Shown here one piece after another: positions 1 to 11,237 of a stretch of 64,000 nucleotides of DNA. This DNA is from Pteria penguin (taxonomy: Eukaryota; Mollusca; Bivalvia; Pterioida; Pteriidae). Below the pieces are notes generated by a model. It ran no database searches and was not told the origin of the DNA. It saw only the letters and a list, made by a program, of their open reading frames with translations. The first letter of the stretch is position 1. The number at the start of each line of letters is the position of its first letter. The stretch lies in NCBI GenBank assembly GCA_035048485.1, contig CM068585.1, positions 13,807,501 through 13,871,500 of the forward strand, written 5' to 3'. Position numbers and translations under genes: made by a program.

Positions 1-51
1 TCGCGAGGTAGGGGTCCTCGTGTTAAAGTCAGCACAACATAATTACTTCCT

Positions 52-2594
52 TTGTTGCAGGATCAGGCACACTCTGTGTCGACAATTAAACATGCCATAG
101 ATAAAATACGAGGGGTCACTAATTTCCTAAATCCCACTCAAACTCCAGTTATGACAGCATACCAACCATTGAATGTTCTTGCAAAACAGATACAATGGCA
201 GTGGCCAGACATCTATGGTGAAGATAAATTTGTGATAATGTTTGGAGGTTTGCACATAGAAACGGCTGCTTTGAAACTATTGGGTGATTGACTGAAGGGA
301 TCTGGTTGGGTACCAGCTTTGACTGAGGCGGAAATTGCATCTTCAGGATCTGCTGAATCTTTCCTAACAGTTTCAAACGTTGCAAAGACGAGACAAATTC
401 ATCAGATAACGGTTTGTAGTCTTTATGAATTGATGAAGCTAGCATTTAAGAATGCTACCGGGGGTCAAATAAATATAGAAGACATTGCTGTCAATGAAAT
501 GTTAGAATGTTAGAAAGAATTTCCTCAATTTCAATTTTGGGGTTTGATATCAAATTTGGAATTACTAGTCCTTTCGTTTATACGATCATATCAGGAAAGT
601 GATTTTCGTCTCCATATTGAAAGTCTTTCAGCTCTCATTCCCTATTTTTATTTGCCCTTGATCATATGAACTATGCCAGATGGCTGCCTATTCACATTCG
701 GGACATGTTATCTCTTGAAAAACTACATCCTGATGTCTATGACGAATTTCAAAAAGGTAACTTTTCCGTAAAGAAAACAGAGAGAAGGTTTTCATGCATT
801 GCTATTGATCAAGCACATGAGCAGAACAATGCACTTGTAAAAGGTGATGGTGGCGCAATCGGCTTGACAGAAGATGCTTCAGCTCTTAGGAGGAGATCAG
901 CAGATTGGTTGAAGAGTTTTCAAACGCAAATGGTAATGTAAAAGTGAGACATTTAAAGCACCATGAAGAAACTCATTCTGCTCAAAATCAATTCTTTGAA
1001 AAAGTCCGTAAGCTTGTGGCAGTATTTGAGGAAATGGGAAATCCATTTGATGAAGAGTCAAAAGATCTGTATGCTATTGATTCCAAAGATGTTGCAGAAC
1101 GCAATGTTTCCGAATCGCTTCAGAAACTATTAGAAGTTGGTCTACACCAGTATGATCTTTTCATAAAACGTATTAACGATACTGAAATGTCTGGATTCTA
1201 TGACCCCATCACGAAGAATAAATTTCCTTTTTTTGGTTCCAAATCGAAGTTAAACTCTATTGCCACAAAGACAAAGGTAGCTAGTTTGAAAGATGAAGGC
1301 AGCTTGTTCTCAAGATTATTCATTTCCTGAAGTCACAACTTATGCCAATATTAGAAACAAATGTACAAATTCCCGTAGCTGCACTACCTGCAGACACTCT
1401 CATAATCGATGGAGCTGCTTTGGTTTACTCGAAGCAACCAGGAGTGTGTAAAACATTTGATGATTATGCCAATGATGTGATTCTGCCTTATGTAGTACAC
1501 TGTGGACATCATCACCGGAAGATTGATATTGTTTTTGACGAATACCATGAGGATATTTTGAAAGGCGAAACTAGACGCAAACGAGGATCGGGTAAAAGAA
1601 GAAAAGTAACTTCCAACAGTAGACCACCAAAGTCTTGGAACACATTCTTTAGATGTGATGAAAATAAAAGTGAACTTTTTCGTTTCCTTGCTGAAAAACT
1701 GTCCGGGCTGAAGTGTGAAACAGACATAATTGCGACTCGAGAGGACCATGTTGTAACAAACAGCGATGTTGATGTTTCACATATATCACAGTGTAATCAC
1801 GAAGAAGCAGACACCAGACACCAGTTTCTCCATGCAAAAGATGCAGCGGATAAAGGAGGTGAGTGTGTTATGTTGGTGAGTTCGGATACAGATGTTCTTG
1901 TCCTAGGTGTCTCAATGTTTGATCAATTAAATATTGACAGATTCTGGGTTACATTTGGCAAAGGAAAGGACCTAAGATGGATCCCTTTACTCGACATATC
2001 AAACTCTGTGGGACCAAGAACTAGATCACTGCCATTTTTTCACGCTTTTTCCGATTGTGATACAGTCTCTGCATTTGTCGGTAAAGGGAAGAAATCATGT
2101 TTGCAGGCTTGGAATGTATATCAGGAGGCAACGGAGGTTTTAGTATGTTAAGCGTCCCTATAGAAAAAATATCTTCTGAAAACATGACGATCATTTAACA
2201 ATTTGTTATTGTGATGTATGATCGGTCAAGTTTAACTAGCAAACTTGACGAAGCAAGACTTGATTTGTTCGCAAGAAAACAAAAACCATACAATGCCATA
2301 CCACCATCCCGGGCAGCTTTAGTTGAACATGTAAAACGACCTGTTCTGCAAGCAGGTCATATTTGGGGTCAATGCCTTAATCGGATGGTGAAATTACCAT
2401 CACCAGATGCATGGGGTTGGGTGAAAAAGGATGGTGTATGGGTACCGTTTTGGACTAGCTTGCAACCTATAGCGGCATCCTGTCAAGAACTTGCAAAATG
2501 CGGATGCAAAAAGAATTGTTCTGGGAACTGCAAGTGCTATAGATCAGGTTTACCATGCACAGCACTTTGTAGTTGTACTTGTGACGGGATTTGA
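52..2594 (+). pseudogene. Decayed PIN-like / CXC-tail protein of a multi-copy invertebrate family
   Basis: Consecutive open segments in three frames (52-291, 319-513, about 590-941, 905-1330, 1342-2151, 2211-2594) read as one protein broken by in-frame stops (TGA near 289, TAG near 511) and by frameshifts near 590, 905, 1335 and 2150. Recognisable pieces in order: a region with NYARWLPIHIRDM and AIDQAHEQNNALVKGDGG; then IIDGAALVYS, IVFDEY, HEEADTR and SSDTDVLVLG, whose spaced acidic residues resemble a PIN/FEN-type nuclease fold; then a C-terminal cysteine cluster (CGCKKNCSGNCKCYRSGL) like TSO1/CXC. I recognise the family as an abundant uncharacterised set in molluscs and other marine invertebrates, possibly mobile-element related. 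The biochemical role is unknown and the nuclease assignment is inference. With this many breaks the copy is very probably non-functional, although splicing could in principle bypass some of them. Confidence 0.6.
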
Positions 2595-3097
2595 GTTGAT
2601 AAACTGTCAAAATAAGCAATTAAATGCAAAGCTTGCACATGCACAGACCATAATTTACTCCAAATGTAGTTTAAAGTATTTACAGGTTGATTTTCCATCA
2701 GATCTTAACCCCTAACCGTTCCAGATATGTTTCAATATAACCATTAGGCCATACTATGTATACGGGCAAGCGAAAATTCGCCGCCATTTTCAGAATTTGG
2801 CGGCCATCTTGAAAATACCAAAATTTGCGTGGTACACGGTGTAATATGAACAAGTACATACTAAAGAAGTATCATGCCAAGTTTGTTGCTTGTATCATCA
2901 AAAAAACTATTTTCTCAGGTTCCCGCCCCACTAATAAACCGCATATACTAAGTTCTCTTCTTTTATTCTCAATGACGATATACATGTATATAATATATAT
3001 TCTTCAGTACAAATCAAAGATATTGTTCCGAAATCCACAACTCGAAGTCGAAGAAATACGATAATACATATGTAAATATAATATAAACAATCACGAA

Positions 3098-3172
3098 CCT
3101 CTGTCAAAACAGAGGTGGGATGAAGTGCCATGGAGGAGTAAGCATTCCTGACGACCGGTCACACCCGTCGTG
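3098..3172 (-). promoter_or_regulatory. Conserved 3' UTR motif of the PLE (hairpin plus GGAATGCTTACTCC)
   Basis: On the minus strand, downstream of the reverse transcriptase relic, lie a GACGGGTGTGACCGGTC segment, then GCTTACTCCTCCATGGCAC, then a CCTCTG/CAGAGG hairpin. The same core is downstream of the PLE relic at 53.34-53.40 kb, and fragments occur at 36.71 and 39.65 kb. The recurrence beside RT relics makes it a 3' UTR hallmark of this element type. Its function is not shown. Confidence 0.5.
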
Positions 3173-4690
3173 ATGTCATCAGTATAAGCAAAATAGTATT
3201 ATTCGCTGTCACAGAATTAGGAAACGGCACAGCCGTAGTCAAAATAGGTATATGTCATAAGCAATAACAATACTGTTATATAGTATAGGTAACGCAGATG
3301 TTTAGTTACTGTGAAATACGGAAGTCAACATGTCAGACAACGATACATCATATGAGCAAATAAGGCCTTTATAACGACCGTAAAATTTGCGGAATGTTGA
3401 CATAAGTCGTGATATCTCATATCCTTGTTTAAGTAACTTCTCTCCTAGTAATTGACTTCGATAAATGAAAGAGCGATACTCAGATGACGCTCGCGCATAT
3501 CGAATCAATTGGGTATACATAAACACCGTACGCAGGTGATAAAGGAATGTTGCTACAAGTATATGGAAAGTTAACAATGGGGAAACTAAAGTCACCACGT
3601 TTGTCATAAATTGAAGTAGTAAGTTTACCATCTCGGTCGACATCAATAAGTGGATCTAAATATGAAGCACATGAATTGAATATTGTAGTGTCCTTAATTT
3701 CAAGTTCCTTTGGATATATTGTATGTATGTATGTATCAAAGTTTTTGTTATTTATAGATAGTACATCATCAATATATCTGAATGTAAAATTAAAGGACAA
3801 GGCCAATTGCTTCTTATTTTGACTTATAAGATTTTGTATGAAGTCAATTTCGTACGACGAAAGGAACAAATCGGCTAGCAAAGGAGCACAGTTAGTCCCC
3901 ATAGGGATTCCTATGGTTTGTTGGAAGACCTGGTCACTGAACACAACATATATATTGTTTTTTTATGTTTTTAATGTCATCTTCAGAGTACTTATATTCA
4001 GATTCAGAGTGGTTTTTCACAAAATATATATTTGGATATCCTAAAACAATGAATTTATATCTGCGTGAACCCTCTCTGTTGAAGACACAGTTATCAATAA
4101 TTCTAAAGAGCGGAGCCTGTTTTTCAATTTATCATGAGGTAGGGTGGTATAAATTGTAGAAAAATCATAAGCCTTAATGAATTTAATAGTTGTCAGATTT
4201 TGAGATTTTAAGTTTTCCAATAATCCTTTGGAGTTTTTGTTTAGTATCCAAAACTGATTAATACCACTTCGAGAGTAAATCACATCTGAGCACGTCTGAA
4301 GTTTCTCCTTAATTGCAGATAATATTTTGGCAAGGAGGGCTGATAGAGGTTTGGTGGAACATTTACTTGATCCTGCAATGAACCTATGTTTATATGGATC
4401 TTTGAGTAATTTAGGGATCCAATATAAATAGGGTAACTCGAACTCACTATCCTCAGTACATAAGGTAAAGGTACTCAACACTGACTTATGGTTATTAATA
4501 ATTGCATGTAGTGAGAGTGTAGATCGAGTGTAAGTGGGATTTCCAGTAGATTTGTTAATGCCAAGTTCCTCTAAAAGACAATTTATACAAAACGTCTTGC
4601 AAATAAAAACGATATTGTTCGAGGCTTTATCAGCTGGTACTAACACATATTTGTCATGTATTATTTCGAGTTCTTCTCTGACTATAAATT
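3173..4690 (-). pseudogene. Penelope-like element reverse transcriptase, frameshifted
   Basis: Translated on the minus strand, 4690-4041 gives DKYVLVPADKASNNIVFICK, PYLYWIPKL, RFIAGSSKCSTKPLS and the motif A region YDFSTIYTTLPHDKLK. 3944-3480 gives IGIPMGTNCAPLLADLFL, the catalytic FRYIDDVLSINN, SIYDKRGDFSFPIVNFPY and SPAYGVYV. 3560-3302 gives RYARASSEYRSF and FRKFYGRYKGL. These are hallmark blocks of PLE reverse transcriptases, which are related to telomerase RT. YIDD is intact, but the reading frame breaks near 3.95-4.04 kb and again near 3.5 kb. No endonuclease domain is visible next to it, so the clade is unresolved. It gives an in-window reference for the second PLE: the residue after VFI is an ordinary Cys codon. 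Confidence 0.85.
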
Positions 4691-4708
4691 TTCTCGCATA
4701 AACCCTGC

Positions 4709-4835
4709 CACTATTACTGCGGGACTGATGTTTTGCTTATGCCGTGAAAATTTTGACGTCATAATAAAAATCGACGTTATTTGTTGGGAAAAGTTATCAT
4801 TTTGTCAAATTAATACCAGTCCCGCGACAATAGTG
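4709..4835. mobile_element. 127-bp MITE-like element with about 19-bp inverted termini
   Basis: The left end CACTATTACTGCGGGACTG matches the inverted right end CACTATTGTCGCGGGACTG at 17 of 19 positions. The interior is AT-rich and non-coding. No clear target-site duplication was seen. Confidence 0.55.
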
Positions 4836-5029
4836 AAAGCTAGGGCTCAATGTGCTTATGGTATAGCAAAGTGGAATTGTATCAAACAAATTACAACAAC
4901 AATGCTGATAGAATATATAACTAACCTATAAATAACAATACACACTTTAAAATATATGTATGTACACCACTCATTGAATTTGTTTAAACATCATTAAGAT
5001 TAAATATAATATAACAAACGGTGTAGTAG

Positions 5030-5460
5030 ATGTGCTGGTATATATGTATAGCAAACAATGTGGGAGATGTTCTGGTATACAGCAAACCATCTGGGATGTT
5101 CTGGTAAGAAACAGACCATCTGGGATGCTCTAGTATAAGGCAGGCCATCTGGGGATATTTGTATAAAGCAAAGCAGAACATCTGGAAATATTCTGGTATA
5201 TAGAAGACTTTCCGTGATGTACTGGTTAAAAGCAGAAGGTTTTGCTTTGGTATATAGAGGACCTTCCAGGATGTTATAGTAAGTAATATTTTTCTGGGTT
5301 TAGTTCGGGTATACAATTCACATAGCGTGAAAATTTCTGTCATAAAGCAGACCTTCCGCGATATTCTCATAATAGAGAACACCATCATTTCTTTTAGTAT
5401 AAAGCCTCCCTCTTGGATATGTTCTTCAGCAGGATGTTCGTCTACATAGCAAACATTCTA
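5030..5460. repeat. Degenerate tandem repeat flanking the large satellite
   Basis: Loosely repeated segments around ATCTGGGATGTTCTGGTATA with AGCAGACC spacers recur about every 30-40 bp and become less alike toward 5400. This may be an older array next to the 45-bp satellite. Confidence 0.45.
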
Positions 5461-5484
5461 GGTGCAGCGTTTGTTCTGGTATGT

Positions 5485-8400
5485 ATGAGAAACGATCGAG
5501 GGTACAATCTGTAAAATACAGTTATATACATGTATGACAGACGAGGGTACAATCTGTAAAGTACAGGTATATACATGTATGACAGACGAGGGTACAATCT
5601 GTAAAGTACAGGTATATACATGTATGATTGACGAGGGTACAATCTGTAAAGTACAAGTATATACATGTATGAGAGGGTACAATCTGTAAAGTACAGGTAT
5701 ATACATGTATGAGAGGGTTTAATCTGTAAAGTACAGGTATATACATGTATGATTGACGAGGGTACAATCTGTAAAGTACAGGTATATACATGTATGATTG
5801 ACGAGGGTACAATCTGTAAAGTACAGTTATATACATGTATGAGAGGGTACAATCTGTAAAGTACAGGTATATACATGTATGATTGACGAGGGTACAATCT
5901 GTAAAGTACAGGTATATACATGTATGAGAGGGTACAATCTGTAAAGTACAGGTATATACATGTATGATTGACGAGGGTACAATCTGTAAAGTACAGGTAT
6001 ATACATGTATGATTGACGAGGGTACAATCTGTAAAGTACAGGTATATACATGTATGATTGACGAGGGTACAATCTGTAAAGTACAGGTATATACATGTAT
6101 GAGAGGGTACAATCTGTAAAGTACAGGTATATACATGTATGATTGACGAGGGTACAATCTGTAAAGTACAGGTATATACATGTATGGTTGACAAGGGTAC
6201 AATCTGTAAAGTACAGGTATATACATGTATGGATGACGAGGGTACAATCTGTAAAGTACAAGTATATTCATGTATGATTGACGAGGGTACAATCTGTAAA
6301 GTACAGGTATATACATGTATGACAGACGAGGGTACAATCTGTAAAGTACAGGTATATACATGTATGATTGACGAGGGTACAATTTGTATAGTACAGATAT
6401 ATACATGTATGATTGACGAGGGTATAATCTGTAAAGTACAGGTATATACATGTATGACAGACGAGGGTACAATCTGTAAAGTACAGGTATATACATGTAT
6501 GATTGACGAGGGTACAATCTGTATAGTACAGGTATATACATGTATGATTGAAGAGGGTATAACCTGTAAAGTACAGGTAGATACATGTATGACTGACGTG
6601 GGTACAATCTGTAAAGTACAGGTATATAAATGTATAAGAGACGAGGGTACAATCTGTAAAGTACAGGTATATACATGTATGATTGACGAGGGTACAATCT
6701 GTAAAGTACAGGTATATACATGTATGATGGACGAGGGTACAATCTGTAAAGTACAGGTATATACATGTATGAGAGGGTACAATCTGTAAAGTACAGGTAT
6801 ATACATGTATGATTGACGAGGGTACAATCTGTAAAGTACAGGTATATACATGTATGGTTGACAAGGGTACAATCTGTAAAGTACAGGTATATACATGTAT
6901 GGATGACGAGGGTACAATCTGTAAAGTACAAGTATATTCATGTATGATTGACGAGGGTACAATCTGTAAAGTACAGGTATATACATGTATGACAGACGAG
7001 GGTACAATCTGTAAAGTACAGGTATATACATGTATGATTCACGAGGGTACAATCTGTATAGTACAGGTATATACATGTATGATTGACGAGGGTACAATCT
7101 GTAAAATACAGGTATATACATGTATGACAGACGAGGGTACAATCTGTAAAGTACAGGTATATACATGTATGATTGACGAGGGTACAATCTGTATAGTACA
7201 GGTATATACATGTATGATTGAAGAGGGTACAATCTGTAAAGTACAGGTATATACATGTATGACTGACGTGGGTACAATCTGTAAAGTACAGGTATATACA
7301 TGTATAAGAGACGAGGGTACAATCTGTAAAGTACAGGTATATACATGTATGATTGACGAGGGTACAATCTGTAAAGTACAGGTATATACATGTATGATTG
7401 ACAAGGGTACAATCTGTACAGTACAGGTATATACATGTATGAGAGGGTACAATCTGTAAAGTACAGGTATATACCTGTATGATTGACGAGGGTACAATCT
7501 GTAAAGTACAGGTATATACATGTATGAGAGACGAGGGTACAATCTGTAAAGTACAGGTATATACATGTATGAGAGGCGAGGGTACAATTTGTAAAGTACA
7601 GGTTTATACACGTATGAGAGGGTACAATATGTAAAGTACAGGTATATACATATATGATTGACGAGGGTACAATCTGTAAAGTACAGGTATATACATGTAT
7701 GAGAGACTAGGTACAATCTGTAAAGTACAGGTATATGCATGTATGAGAGAGTACAATCTGTAAAGTACAGGTATATACATGTATGATTGACGAGGGTACA
7801 ATCTGTTAAATACAGGTATATACATGTATGATTGACGAGGGTACAATCTGTAAAGTACAGGTATATACATGTATGATTGACGAGGGTACAATCTGTAAAG
7901 TACAGGTATATACATGTATGATTGACGAGGGTACAATCTGTAAAGTACAGGTACATACATGTATGAGAGACGAGGGTACAATCTGTAAAGTTCAGGTATA
8001 TACGTATATGATTGACGAGGGTACAATCTGTAAAGTACAGGTATATACATGTATGAGAGACTAGGGTACAATCTGTAAAGTACAGGTATATACATGTATG
8101 AGAGACGAGGGTACAATCTGTAAAGTACAGGTATATACATGTATGATTGAGACGGTACAATCTGTAAAGTACAGGTATATACATGTATGAGAGACGAGGG
8201 TACAATCTGTAAAGTACAGGTATATACATGTATGATTGACGAGGGTACAATCTGTAAAGTACAGGTATATACATGTATGAGAGACGAGGGTACAGTCTGT
8301 AAAGTACAGGTATATACATGTATGAGAGACGAGGGTACTATCTGTAAAGTACAGGTATATACATGTATGATTGACGAGGGTACAGTCTGTGAAGTACAGG

Positions 8401-9965
8401 TATATACATGTATGATTGAAAAGAGTACAATCTGTAAAGTACAGGTATATACATGTATGAGAGGGTACAATCTGTATAGTACAGGTATATACATGTATGA
8501 GAGGGTACAATCTGTAAAGTACAGGTATATACATGTATCATTGACGAGAATACAATCTGTAAAGTACAGGTATATACATGTATGAGAGACGAGGGTACAA
8601 TCTGTAAAGTACAGGTATATACATGTATAATTGACGAGGGTACAATCTGCAAAGTACAGGTATATACATGTATGAGAGACGAGGGTACAATCTGTAAAGT
8701 ACAGGTATATACATGTATGATTGACGAGGGTACAATCTGTAAAGTACAGGTATATACATGTATAAGAGACGAGGGTACAATCTGTAAAGTACAGGTATAT
8801 ACATGTATGAGAGACGAGGGTACAATCTGTTAAGTACAGGTATATACATGTATGATTGACGAGGGTACAATCTGTAAAGTACAGGTATATACATGTATGA
8901 TTGACGAGGGTACAATCTGTAAAGTACAGCTATATACATGTATGATTGACGAGGGTACAATCTGTAAAGTACAGGTATATACATGTATGAGAGACGAGGG
9001 TACAATCTGTAAAGTACAGGTATATACATGTATGATTGACGAGGGTACAATCTTTAAAGTACAGGTATATACATGTATGATTGAAGAGGGTACAATCTGT
9101 TAAGTACAGGTATATACATGTATGAGAGTGTACAATCTGTATAGTACAGGTATATACATGTATGAGAGGGTACAATCTGTAAAGTACAGGTATATACATG
9201 TATGATGGACGAGGGTACAATCTGTAAAGTACAGGTATATACATGTATGATTGACGAGGGTACAATCTGTAAAGTACAGGTATATACATGTATAATTGAC
9301 GTGGGTACAATCTGCAAAGTACAGGTATATACATGTATGAGAGACGAGGGTACAATCTGTAAAGTACAGGTATATACATGTATGATTGACGAGGGTACAA
9401 TCTGTAAAGTACAGGTATATACATGTATGATTGACGAGGGTACTATCTGTAAAGTACAAGTATATACATGTATGAAAGACTAGGGTACAATCTGTAAAGT
9501 ACAGGTATATACATGTATGATTGACGAGGGTATAATCTGTAAAGTACAGGTAGATACATGTATGAGAGACTAGGGTACAGTCTGTAAAGTACAGGTATAT
9601 ACATGTATGATTGAAAAGGGTACAATCTGTAAAGTACAGGTATAAACGTGTATGATTGACGAGGGTACTATCTGTAAAGTACAGGTATATACATGTATGA
9701 GAGGGTACAATCTGTATAGTACAGGTATATACATGTATGAGAGGGTACAATCTGTAAAGTACAGGTATATACATGTATGATTGACGAGGGTACAATCTGT
9801 AAAGTACAGGTATATACATGTATGAGAGGGTACAATCTGTAAAGTACAGGTATATACATGTATGAGAAACGAGGGTACAATCTGTAAAGTACAGGTATAT
9901 ACATGTATGAGAGGGTACAATCTGTAAAGTACAGGTATATACATGTATGAGAGACGAGCGTACGA
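5485..9965. repeat. 45/40-bp minisatellite array with higher-order structure
   Basis: About 100 copies of GGTACAATCTGTAAAGTACA followed by GGTATATACATGTATG and a variable 4- or 9-bp linker (ATTGACGAG, AGAGACGAG or AGAG). Unit length is 45 bp, or 40 bp where five linker bases are missing. 6139-6789 and 6809-7459 are nearly identical and offset by 670 bp, which equals fourteen 45-bp units plus one 40-bp unit. That is a higher-order duplication. 45 is divisible by three, so very long ORFs remain open on both strands. These are artefacts of periodicity, not genes. Confidence 0.95.
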
Positions 9966-11237
9966 TCTGTTGAGCACAGGTATAGAGGCATCAGTACACA
10001 TCTGTCGGTGAGACTTGATGATACAGCATGATCGAGCGTAATGTCTTTCATTCATCCCCCATGATCTGTTATTATCTTCTTCCGATCTTATATAATCCAT
10101 CTGCTGTAAACAGTCCGCTTTTAACTGGTAAATAAATCATTATCCCTAAACCTCTATTATTAATTAAAACCGAGTCCCTGGAAAAGTTCAATGAACCATT
10201 TAACAAAACTTCCATACATGAAATACAACCAAAACTCTTTAATAGAATGTTCTGACCTTTTATTTGTAATTGATTTGTCGTCACTCTTATTCAATGATCA
10301 ATATAGGCACAGCCGGCTTTGAGTTTTTAATCCATACAAAACTCCTCAAAATGCTTACAGTTTATATGTAGCCAAGTATGTTCAAACCTAACAGGAAACA
10401 CGTCAGGAAATTAAGGTATTAACGATTGTAGAACTCGTTTGACTGATTTTCTTACTATACAAGATGACAATTCAAGCTTCTCTTGTTGCTTCATATTTTT
10501 TCACCTATGAAAATTTTCCACATTATAAGAGTACTTTATACAGGCTCTTGGCTGGAATGAAGCACCGCTTGGGTATTAATCTAATGAATGAATGTATCAA
10601 TAGGTGTAACGTAGGTGTTTATCAAAGAAGGTGACATATTTGCACTTGAATCCAGAACGGCAGACTTTGAACATGAGCCTGAAGTTTACATATATCTGTG
10701 CTTTGCCTTGCACTATATCAAGTATATGGTTTAACACTTTGTACAATGTATAGATGGGTAGGTTGCTATCGACTCCAGCCGCATGTCTGTACCTAAAATC
10801 ACTGCATGGTCTGGAGAGGGGGGGGGGGTTAGGTTGCAACCCTAAATATGGTCGAAAATGGCATTTTTGGTAAAATTTTACGACCAGAGGTGGGGGTGGG
10901 GGTTGCAACCTCCTCCCCCCTCTAAATCCGCAAATACATTTATTTTCTATACACATATATATTTAGCTTGCGTAAATTTCAAACTGTAGATCTAGTATCC
11001 ATCGCTCTTTAAAAACCTCTATCATTACAAGACATTGCACTGTGAAGGAATTCCTTTTTCATCACTCACTCGGGATGTAGACAACAATTTTTACAATATG
11101 TTTACCTAAATTTTTATACATAACAAATATGTCAGCGCTGAACAACTGCAAGTACATGTAATTCTAGCGTTTCAAATCTGGGTTGTCTGCAGGAACTGAT
11201 TGTCGATTGGGAAATTTCACGCGCGAGCTGGCACATA
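9966..11237. other. Non-coding AT-rich interval with one G-rich inverted repeat
   Basis: No supported gene. At about 10,805-10,920, a G-tract followed by AGGTTGCAACC faces GGTTGCAACC followed by a C-tract, forming an imperfect inverted repeat. Its right end CTCTAAATCCGC resembles the GGCGGATCC-type dispersed repeat found elsewhere in the window. Confidence 0.4.

Noticed and set aside
3098..3185. Hammerhead ribozyme in the PLE 3' region
   Set aside because: CTGATGA and GAA are present, but stem II does not start directly after CTGATGA and stems I and III are not evident.
5442..9819. Very long ORFs on both strands (up to 664 codons) such as repeats of VQVYTCMIDEGTICK or MYIPVLYRLYP
   Set aside because: They follow the 45-bp satellite, whose length is divisible by three, in several frames and on both strands at once. 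No start context or non-repeat domain is present.
5485..9965. CRISPR-like regular repeat pattern
   Set aside because: Spacers are not unique, the linker is 4-9 bp, and the genome is eukaryotic.
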